Of a stretch of 64,000 nucleotides of DNA, positions 12,001 through 24,000 are shown piece after piece. The position numbers and the translations under genes are program-made. The DNA is from Dryomyza anilis (lineage: Eukaryota; Arthropoda; Insecta; Diptera; Dryomyzidae): assembly GCA_951804985.1 (NCBI GenBank), contig OX638131.1:6920630-6984629 (forward strand). The letters run 5' to 3'. The notes under the pieces are model-generated. The model worked only from the letters and a program-made list of their open reading frames with translations. It had not been told where the DNA came from and did not search any database. Position 1 is the first letter of the stretch, and every line of letters starts with the position of its first letter.

Positions 12001-15000
12001 TTTTGATTAATGCACAGGTATCCTTGCGTTGTCCTGCTGCAATAACAGCGCATTATAGAAAGTGTCCTGGTTTAAATGTTACACGTGCCCGGCAGTGACA
12101 AAAGTCTCAAATGTCAGCAGGAAATAAAATTAAAGGATTTTCGTGTTGTGTCCTACTGCAGAAATATTGTTGTTTCGTTTGCAACATAAAACTTTGTAAT
12201 AAAAGTTTCTAAATCACCAAAATTGAAGCTGCTATAAAAAATATGATGCCGTATTTAATGCCAACACCAACGGAACATGATATTTGTTGGGCAATATATA
12301 TATCGGAGGGATGGGGGATTCTTAAAGTGTCGAAAACCGAAACACACTGCACGAAAATCAGCAACAATTTACATTGAAAATCATGTAATTTGTTGTAAAC
12401 ATTAAAATGAACTACGTTATATGATATTTTATGAAGCCATTAAATTTAGTACAATTATTTGTAATTTTCAGTGTATATTTAGTCGAAGCGCACAATTAGC
12501 CCACACTAAGCCAGCAATATTTTTTTATTGCCCAATCTAATAAATATTAACAGCTCAACTTTAACTACGACATGTCATGGCAAAAATCGCAGTAGAATGA
12601 GTAGTAGAATGGGTAGTAGAATAAGTAGTAGTAATGACGACAATGCGACATTCGAGTAGAGCGACAGTTATTGACAGCAGCACCTTGTGCAAGGCTTTAA
12701 ACAACTTTCAACATTCCGCACTTCCTTTCATTAGAACGACATTCGAAACGACATTCGAAACGACGATTAAAACCAACAACAACAAAATAATGTTTATGAA
12801 TTATAAGCAAAGCACACGTGCTTCACACATTTGCATGCAAAAAAGATTTGCACATAGGGTAAAGTTGGGCAACATTTATCAAATTCAATTTTAATAAACA
12901 AATATTTTTTTATTTTTACTGCCAAATATTTATTTCATCCATCATTCATTGCCTGATACATAAAGATTTTCGGAAAACCAAAACGGATACTTTTTAAATG
13001 TTGTTTGTATGTTTTATTTTTACCCCAGTAAAAGTAGTGCTAGGTCCATAATCAAGCATCAAATCAATTTATAATATTGCAAATCAATTTATAATATTGC
13101 CTTTTCATTACCCAATATATTGCATTGATCCAATAACATAACGAAAAAATGCTGTAGATATTATAAAGAAAGTCAAATGTATTAAAAATAAATGCATATG
13201 TATTTGATTTTCTACAAAATCAAATGTATTTGTTTTCACTTTATTAATGCAGTTGTACTACACAAATTGTCTGATTTTCTGTAAAAATTGTACTACAGTT
13301 GTTTTAAAAATAACTGTATCGTCGACGATACTGCAAACCGCTCTTTTACATGTGAAAATCGGGCCTAATTTTGTCTTATAATCCTGTTTTATTTGATATG
13401 TTCATCAGATAAATTACACAAATGCCATTATACACAGTTTATTTTATTCCGAAAAATTCATTTTATAAACGATATTCGAAATTGTAGATAATCGGTATTG
13501 CAGTGTCACTGATGAAATATTGAATTTATTTAAACGTATAGAACTATGTGGATAAACAAAATACATCTGCATTTATTTTTACTACATTATGTAATAATTT
13601 AATTTTACGAAAAATGTAAAAAAATACAAATTATGCAATGTATGTCTTTACATTTAAAATATTGGAAAAATATTATATATATTGTTACGAAAATTCAGTC
13701 TACGGAAAACTGTTCTACGAGTTCGTTTCGCTGGATTGTGTACAAAATAAAAACACTCTTATGTTTGGTTTAAATTATAACAATTAACTTTATTAATTCA
13801 CTTTAATAAAGAACTTTACTAATAAGAAATTCTAACAACTGCTGCATGCCCACAATTTAACTTGACAATTATCACACGAGATGCCCTCGACCACTTTACA
13901 ATCACTACTGAAGTGCTGTACCTCAGATGCGGCTCCCTTATATACTGCATGCATCAGTTCGACACGTTTCGACAAGCTTCGAATTGTTTCGAGAACCTTC
14001 TACTCGTTTCGTGAATGACGCATGCTATTGGCATCTCATTCGCACTCATGTGTTTTAATGTGTAGATCTTCCCTCTCTTTCTCGCACATGATCTTCCCTC
14101 TCTTTCTAGCACATTGCTTAGTACGCTGAATGATCTTCCCTCTCTTTCTAACACATTGCTTAGTGCGCTGAATTGTCTTCCGTCTCATTTATTATTGTTG
14201 ATTGCTTGCACAGTGGGGCAAATTACCTCTTTTCGTAACAATATATACTATTATATACTGCATTCTGTATTTATTTAAATTTTCGTAAAAGTACGAATTA
14301 TCTCAAATTTAAAACTCTAAATATAAATGGCAAAACATACGTAATATGTGTGCTATTTTTGAAAAAAAAAAACGACAAAATATGGTTTGGTTTTTACTTA
14401 TTTTCGTCGGTAGTTAATTATTGCAAAAGTTTATGTCATTATTATGTCAATTTTATGTCACTATTGAGAAGTTTGAATCATTTTAAAGACATCTATTCAT
14501 ATTTTAGAATGTTTAGAAAGTGCGCATAATCATAAACAATTTAAAGTCAATTTTAAAATTAGAATTAAATTTTTTTGACAAATATCGTTTAAAAGAAAAT
14601 GTCAAAATGCTGATTTAAAATTTAAATTCGACTTTTAATTTTCTTAATTATGCGCTTATGTATTTTAAAATTTTTATATTTATCGAATTTTTGCAAAATT
14701 ATTAATTGCTGTACAACATACAAAAACTAATACCAAAGTCAAATATTCTAAATGTAAACTTTTTGTTTTGCATATCAAATACTTTTGCTCTTTGCTTTTC
14801 AAATGCTTTCGCGTTATAAATACTTTTGATCTTTAATTTTCATACGCTGTTTTTAGGCATTTTAACTGCTAGCTCGTTTTTAATACTATCTGTCTTTACT
14901 TTTCAAATGCTGTCTCGTTTGAAGTAATTTCACTTTAAGCTTTTCAAATGCCTCCGCAGTTTAAAAACATTTGCTTTTTGCTTTTCAAAGACTGTCCCGA

Positions 15001-18000
15001 TTAAAATACTTTCGCACTATACATTTGAACTGCATACCTGATTTAAATACTTTAATTCATTGCTTTTTCAATGTTGTCGCAATTTAAACAATTTCATTTT
15101 GTGCATACCAAATACTGCAGCGTTTCAAATACTATTGCTCTTTGCTTTTCAAATGCTTTCGCGTTATAAATACTTCTGAGCTTTAATTTTCGTACGCTGT
15201 TTTTAGGCATTTTAACAGCTACCTTGTTTTCAATACTTTTCAAATACTGTCGCGTTTGAAATAAATTCATGTTATGCTTTTCAAATGTCTTCGCAGTTTA
15301 AAAACTTTTGCTCTTTGCTTTTCATATGCAGTCCCGAATAAAATACTTTCGCTCTATGTATTTTAACTGCTGCCCCATGTAAATACTTTTATTCTTTGCA
15401 TTTTAAATGTTGTCGCAAATTAAACGATTTCATTTTATGCTTACCAAATACTATTGCTCTTTGCATTTCAAATGCTGACGCGAATTTTAATACTTTCGTG
15501 TTTGCTTTTTCACTACTGCCTCGATTAATTTCTATCGCTATTTGCATTTAAAATGATGTTGCGATTCAAAAAATTACATTCATGTTTTTCAAATACTCAG
15601 CGACTCAAATACTACTGATTCGAATTCAAATACTTTCGCTTTTTAAATGCTTCCGCAGTTTAAATTTCGGATTTCACAAATGATTCAAAATCTTTATATT
15701 CTCATTGTAGAGATACAATTAGACAAAAAACTTTTAGATTCTGAAATAAAATATAGATAATTTAAATCTACATATCGGTCATTAGGGATCTTAATGGTGA
15801 TTCAAAATGTAAAAGTTTCCGATATCTGTAAGCAAAACTAAATACAGAAATAAACGATAAAATTAATCATTTTGTTATGAAACTTATAACCGAAACGACT
15901 GAGAATATCTTAATCAAAATCATTTGGGTTTCAATCAGAGATTCAAACCTTAACTGAACAATGAACGTTTAAAACCGTTGAATTTTAACACCCAGAAAAA
16001 AATACTATATAAATAATAGTTTTTTACTTTTAAAAATAGTCAATAGGATAAATTATTATTTTAATCGGAAAATACCATTAAATACTAGAAAATACAATGA
16101 CATTGTCATTGAGTTTATATGAAGAGATTTATTTTTTGTATACTATTAAATCAATAATTGTCCTATTGACCAATTTTAAAGGGATTTGAGGCATTTTTTT
16201 CTGGGTGTATAATAGAGAGGAAAATCCCGAAATTGAAAGCATTATTTATTAAAGTTTGAACATTTGTTTCAATTGAAAGTATAAAATATTTAAATATTCG
16301 AATATTTTAAACTTCTCAAAAATTTCAACAGTGTCACATACACCGATTTTACCCTATTCACAGCCAAAGCAACACATATAAACACCGTTACATTTCACTC
16401 ACAGTGCATGTGTATTTGAAATTTCACAGATTTTGTCAACTTCTTTTAATATGTTTTTCAGTTAGTCGTCAGTCGAGAGTTTCGAATACAATAGCGCGGT
16501 ACAACGCAATACCACATATCGTAAAACCCCAGAGTTTTGTATAGAAATTATGCAAAACTATTTTGTTTAGTTGGAATTTTGCAGTTTTAATTGTGTGCTG
16601 ACTTAGTTAATATTTTAATTGGCAACCGACAGATCCTAGGTGTTATGCCTGACCAACAACATGCTGGATACGAAATACTTTGCACAGGGTTTGAAAAGTT
16701 TTAATTATTCCCACGACAAAGCGAAAAAATCGAATAAAACGAAAAAGCAAAAAGCAATGGCAATGCAACAATTGCAATGGCAGCACGAGCAGCAGGAGGA
16801 TCAAATGTTGGACAACTATTTGAGGGACTCGGTGCAGTGCATCATTGAGCCGCCGCCACAGAGGTAGGGTCTACCGCTCTGTGACCTTCGCGGTGATTTC
16901 TAATTAGCAGCGGAAGACATAGAGATTTATTAGGGCAATACTTTGTGCTATTTTTAGTTTATGTTTTTTTTTTTCGAATAGTTTCCCATTGCATAAATTA
17001 TTTATGCTTCTTAGTAATTGCATCTTTTGTGTTAAAGAGTGCTTTTTATGCACTTTGCAGTTTTCGTGGTGCTCGGCGCACAAAGTGTCCTATAACGTTT
17101 CCCACAATGAAGGCCCACAAAAACCATTAATTTAATTTATTGCAAAAAAAAAAAATACAACTTCGTTACAGTGCTGCAATATTTCAAAAAAGGAGGTCCT
17201 TTGACAACTGACTTTGAAAATTTTAATTGAAGTAAATCTATTATGTATGCTCTGCTTCCTGTTTTATAAAATTTTCTATTCTTCGTAATATTTAATTTTC
17301 ACTTTTAGCTATTTTAAGTTGAAAATTAACTTAATTTATCTAACTAAAAATATCAAAACAATAGCAAAGCACAGCAACAGTGACTGCCATTTTGCTACGA
17401 GGTATTTTTAGATTTCAACCTCGCTGCAAAACGACCTTTAAAAACCTATATAAAGCATCGCAATTAATCTTTTAAATCTTTTAAATCTTTTAAATCTTTT
17501 AAATCTTTTAAATCTTAAATCTTTTAAATCTTTTAAATCTTTTAATTCTTTTAAATTTTTTAAATCTTTTAAATCTTAAAAAGCTTCAGAACTTTCAAAT
17601 ATTTATTATCTTTAAAAACTTTTAGAACTTTAAAATTAAAACCTTCAAAGGGCTTTTAAAAAATTTGAAAAGCTTTTAAAAACTTAAAGTGCTTTTAAGA
17701 GCTTTAAGCTCTTTTAAAAGCTTTAAGCGCTTTTAATAGCTTTAGGAGCTTTTAACGCTTTAAATTTTTTAAATCCTTTTAATCTTTTTGATTCTAATTA
17801 AACCGCCAATATCAAGGTTATTAGCCTAACCTTTACATTGAAAATATTTTTTATTTGATTTATTTCACTAAATCACTTTCTTCAGCTGTCACGATATCAG
17901 ATAACAACGAATACAATTGCACCTGTTGGCACCTACAGTAATTCCATGTCAACACCCCGCCCTCCAACCTAGCAGGATATGTGATCCTTGTCTTGAGTTT

Positions 18001-21000
18001 GTTTAACGACATTGCATAACAATGTCAAAGCAACGACGACGACAACCTAGGCAATATAAAAAAATAAAAACCGACAAGGGTAACAAAATTCTTTAACGTA
18101 GGCATTTTTTTCAGTATTTTCAAATTTAATATATGCAAATCGTTGTAGCTTGACATGTGTATGTCACTGAAATGAAAAAGAAATTTATGACTGAGAATAA
18201 TTCGCGAACTAAGATAATTATGTTAATATGTGTTTTATGGGCGTTTTGTATAAACTAGAAAAGTGAATTTAATTAATTACTGCAAATTATTCAAATTTAA
18301 ATTAACTTTTTCATTTTTTAAATATTCTTTGAAATTAGTAGTCCGTGAAATTTTCTTAAATTAAGTTTTTTTTTTTAATTTGAATTCTCATTTCTTTGTA
18401 ATAGCTGCCTCCGAAAGACAGGCTGACATTAACAGCTGCCTTGGCCGCAGGCGTTTGTCGTGTATTTAGTGGCCGCATCATTGTCAATGTCATCACGGAA
18501 ATGCAATAACCCGGCATGTGTGTGTGTGCGTTTATTAATCACTTCCGCTTCCGTTTGCTCTTTGAAGGTCACTCGGTGCAGAGCTGCCACAATTGTTGAT
18601 TTAAAGTTTTAGTCGCAATGGTCATAAAATTGAAAAATATTGCGAAATGATGGTATTTAAAAAGTATCATGAATTTTGTGTTTCAAAAAAAACATTAGAA
18701 TTAAATTTATATTATTTATTTTATTTTTTTTATGAAATTGCGGCAATAAACCACCTCTAAAATTTCAAATTTAAATTTAGATTTTCAATTAAATTGAATT
18801 TCAAATAAAATTGAGTTTAAAATTGAAATTAAGATAATTTAAAATTACATTGAAATTTTTCAATTAAAAATCCAAAATCATATTGATATTTTTTCCACTA
18901 AATTTTTTGAATTTAAAGAATATTGTAAAATTCGAATTCAAAATGTTAAAATTCTAATGAAATTCATTTTTTTTTAAATTCAAATGAAATGTTTTCCATG
19001 GCAACTTACAAAAAAAATCCATTTAAATCAAGGACAGCAAAGAACCAAAATCTGGACCGGTTCGGTTTTGGAACCGGAACCTAAATCGGAACCGGTTTTA
19101 AGAAAATGTGTAGAATCGGAAACTATATAATTTTTTTTTTGATTGAAACTGAAACCGGAACTGCTTTTTCAAAAATCTTGGAATCAGAACCGGAACCGAT
19201 ATTTCAAAGGGTTTTAGCCCATAACAAGGAACGAAAACTGGAATCGAAACAGTTTCGGTTTTTGGAACCGGAACCGTTTAGATTATTTTAAATTTGAACC
19301 GTTATTTAAAAAATGTGTGGAACCGAAATCGGAACTCATATAATTTGTTAGGTTGGTACTGGAATTGGAACCGGAATATCTTTTTTTAAAATGAAATTGA
19401 GATTTATTCGTTAATGCCAATGAGAAAAAAGTACATTTAAATTAAGGAGTGCAAAGAACGGAGATCGGGACCGTTTTGATTTTTAGAACCTGAACCGAAA
19501 TCAGAACCCATGTATTTCTTTTGGTCGGAAACGGGACCGAAACTGCAATTTTCTAAATCTTGTAATCAGAACCGGAACCGATATCTCAAAGGGTTTTAGT
19601 CTCTGTCAGAGACCGCAAAAACTGGAAACGGAACAGTACCGATTTTTGGAAACGGGACGGTTTTGATTTTTGTAACCGGAAACGTTATTTAAATAATGTG
19701 TTGAACGGGAATTGGAACTCATATAATATGTTTGGTTGGAAACGGAATTGGCACCAATTTTAAAAAATCTTAAAACCCGAACCGGAACCCATTTTACAAA
19801 GGGCTTTAGCATCTGATTTAAATTTAAGATTTTTACATTGGGAAAATAAAAAATAAAATTGATCTCGAAACTTTTCATTTCCAAATGAAAAATATCCAAA
19901 TGTTATTGAAATTTAAAATTTATTTCATATTATCACATTTTGAAATAGTTGTTTCGGGGAAGAATTGAGTTGTACTAAAATTTTATTGAGTTTTTCATTT
20001 TTGAAACCTAATTTATTTTTATTAATATTCTATATTCTATCTAATATTTTATTTTTTGCATTTAAAGCTTTTTGCTGCATTTTAAAAATCACATAAATTA
20101 GTTGTAAAATTTGGTGAAAATTAAATATTTCATCGCTGTAAAGATAAAACCAGCCAAGTACATTTTTATTATAAAACACAATTTCGAATTTTATGATTTA
20201 ATATTGTTAAATTTATAAAATTATAAAATTTGCTTTTAAAGAACACTAAAATTGTGATAATGGGTCAGAAATATATAAAAACATATCTCGGTATTTGCAA
20301 AGCATTTAAAGAAATCTTTAACTTTTTTTTTCTTTTACACGAATTGATTTCAAGAATTATATTCTAAAAGTAAAATAGAATAAAAATGAATAAAATGAAA
20401 TCGTTTTTAAAAAATTAATTTTTAATTTATAAACATTCTATGAACTTTAAAATTTGTCAAATATATAAATTCTAAAAATGTGTGGCGTATGAGTAACATT
20501 ATAATTTAGTCATTCTAAGGCTCATTATTTCATATTTACACACAATAATAAAAACTAAATTATAATTAATATACGTCATTTTAAATGCAACATAATTTCC
20601 AGATTTTAAGCTATATTTAATACATAAAATTTAATTTTGTATAACAATTATTTGACGTATGAGTAACATTGCATTATCATTAATATTGGCAAATTTTACA
20701 CTAATTTATGCATTACAAAAAAAATCATAATAATTATAAAGTTACTTTATTCTTGTCTTAATCATAGATTTCTCATAGATTAATTAAAAATTAATCATAC
20801 ATTAATTATAGAATAATCATAGATTTTAGGTTTATGTTTAAAAAAATCTTCACATTTTTTATGTTATCATAAAAATGTTAAACTCTTAAATAAACATACT
20901 ATATGCAGTAAATATAAAATTAAAAATGACATTTATCTGCTCTTAAACTGTAAATCAAATAATCGCAAAATGTTTTAATAACTGAACAAATTTCTAACAC

Positions 21001-24000
21001 TGTCTGCTGCTAAAAGCTGCCTTCTGTTAGTCATTTATTTTGCTCGAAAAAATAATTTTTATACCAACATCTTTTCTAGGTCAGTTTTTTCATTTGACAA
21101 AGTTTCATAGGTATCATTTATGACATTTAAGCTGCGACACGCGCCCGTTTAGCAGTCCAAATCATGCTATAAAATATTTGTTGTGTACACTTAGAAAACA
21201 GTTACCTAATATTAGGCAAACATCTACTTGAAATAGCGTAAATTTCATATTATAAAGCTCATCTCAGTAGTTCATTCATTTCGATATCGTTACGAGATCA
21301 ATACGAGATTAATAGATGGAGAAATCGGAAATCGATATCTGAGACATTCTCATAGCGATATCGAGCGTCAAATTGGACCTACATAGTAGTTAGATATCGA
21401 TGCGTTTTGTCGGCATTTTATCGGCACGATATCGAAGAAAAATGTATTTAAAGTTCGTGATTGATTCGAAAAATATTTCGTTATCGACGTAATAGATTTT
21501 TATTATCTTTTCTTGTCAAAGAATTTCAATTTTAAAAATTAGCTTCGATAAAGCAATGATATTGAACGTTTTTATCGTAGTTATTCGAAAAAGCTTCGAG
21601 ATATCGAAGATCTCCGAGACATGTCAGACTGGGTACGTTTTTATCGTAGTTATTCGAGAAACATTCGAGACATCTAAAGTCTCCGAGACTGGGTATAGAA
21701 CTTAAAGAACTTTATTATAAAGAACCCAGTATACCACGACTCGGAGCCTCCAATGTACCGAACAATTCTCGAAGTGGCTTCGAAAAAAAAATCGATCTCG
21801 TTATTATATCGAAACTAATTTGTAATGATTTTGTTATTCAATTGTTTAAGAAGGTTTCTGAAATGTCTACGAGAAAAAACATTGATCTCGTTGTTATATC
21901 GAAACTAATTTTCAAAGATTTTCGCATTCAGTTATACCTCCTTTCATGTACACGCCAGATTTCGTCTGCTAGATATAATATTGGTAATGATATGCAGGTC
22001 CGAACAGTTTTGCGTTCAAGTAATGTCAGTCTCCGCAAGAGTTAAGTCAATTTCATTATTTTAAAAGCAAAGATTTTCGGCTCTTTGTTAATAAATGTTA
22101 GAACTCATGATTGCGACTCGTTTCCGATTTTAAAAAGATTAATGCTATGGTGCCGACCATGACTATGATGCGAAGGGACGTAATAGAAAAAAAATCGAGA
22201 GATAGGTAAGCAAATTTCTTTTTTTTATTGTCATTGTGGATGACATATACACACCCAGACAAAAATTCACTCAATTCCAATTAAAATTGGTCAATAAGAC
22301 AATTATTGATTTAATAGTATACAAAAAATAAATCTTTTCATATAAACTCAATGGCAATGTCATGGTATTTTCTAGTATTTAACGGTATTTTCCGATTTAA
22401 ATAATAATTTATCCTATTGACTATTTTTAAAAGTAAATATCGTCACTTCATGCCAAAGGGGCGAATGTGCATTTTAAAAATGTTGCGAAATCAAATTTTA
22501 AAGTTTGAAGTGCTTTAAAAATTAGAAAAATTTATATTTTCTTTAATTTTTTCTGTTATTTTAGTTTATTCGTCAAATATTATAACGAATATAAAATATC
22601 TTTAGATTTGGACAACCTACTGAATTATAAATACGGATTTTGTGAGGCTATATCCTGATCAAAACGCAAATATTTTTGTTTTGTATGCTATAACTTTTTA
22701 TTAGCGCAAGATCAAATAGTAATGTAGAGGCATTAATTGTTTGTTAAAGCACCTATAGATCTGCATCATTAATTAAAAATATTTTGTCAAACATTAATTT
22801 GCCATTTGTTATTTGCAGGAAACAATGTTTGGCAAAATAATTTTTAAATTATGATGCAGATCAATAGGTGCTTTGAAAACAAATAATAAATACCTTCACA
22901 CCACTATTTTATCTTATACCAATAAAAAGTTATGGCGAAAAAACGAATGGCATGACAAGATTTTTAATTTTTCAAATTCGCCCTTTTGGTTTTGTCTTTT
23001 GTGGCTAGAAATACCCAACAAAATGACACGCGATATTGGCACAGCATACTTGAGGATAAACTATATTCAAAAATGTAAAAAACGCAAAAGTAAAAAATTG
23101 CACATTCGCCTCTTTGCCATGATAGTGACGATATATAAAAGTATTTATATAGTATTTTTTCTGGGTGTAGATGACGCATTTATTTAAACCAATCATAAAG
23201 CCCCATTCTGTGGACAAGAGCTTCTAGAACGCTTCGATTTTGAAGTAATTCTCGTAACGAGAAACCTTCATTATTTCGGTCCGATATCGGCCGACCGTTT
23301 TAGTAGGAATTTTCCTATATTTTCATTGCGAGAAATGGCATCGATATCGGACAAATTCTTCGACATTTCGCAACATTTCGATGCGATATCGAAACAGTTT
23401 GGATATACTGCGAATTTTAATCGATGAAAATAAATAAATAATTTACTAATTTTAAGTTTAAACTTTGCTTAAATATTTTCCTTAGTATAACAAAACTGTT
23501 TTCTAAGTGTATGGAGTGTTATTAAGCAGCACAAATGCTTAGCCAAAATGTGGGATTATTCTAAAAGTACCAGCGATACAGGGTTCGAAACTTGAATAAT
23601 TGTTAATATCGAAAATTTCGATTTATTTCTATCCACATATTATATCACTAAAATTTTGTATGTGGATTTCTGTTTTAAGAAATATTAATAATTTGAAAAC
23701 TTAGTATTTGGATAGTCAAAAATCCAAACTTGATATATCGTCACTGTCATGCCAAAGGGGCGAATGTGCATTTTTAAAAATGTTGGGAAATCAAATTTTA
23801 AAGTTTGAAGTGCTTTAAAAATTAGAAAAATTTATATTTTCTTTAATTTTTCTGTTATTTTAGTTAACTCATCAATTATTATAACGTATATAAAATATCT
23901 TCAGATTTGGACAACCTACTGAATTATAAATACGAATTTTGTGAGGCTATATCCTGATCAAACCGCAAATATTTTTCTTTTTTATGATATAACTTATTAT

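Larger units (their letters stand above)
21188..23509. mobile_element. Inverted-repeat element gamma, host of a nested insertion
   Basis: The ends are perfect 16-bp inverted repeats, CACTTAGAAAACAGTT at 21188 and AACTGTTTTCTAAGTG at 23494-23509, flanked by TA on both sides as in Tc1/mariner-type insertions. Internal sequence is rich in GATATCG palindromes at both ends (21280-21430 and 23280-23400). Positions 22251-23168 are a later insertion, so the element without it is about 1.4 kb. No transposase frame is visible. Confidence 0.75.

Noticed and set aside
16640..16863. Exon 1B as a cassette exon between exons 1A and 2
   Set aside because: The only usable acceptor (CTAG|GTG) would be phase 0, whereas exon 1A ends in phase 2; inclusion breaks the frame.
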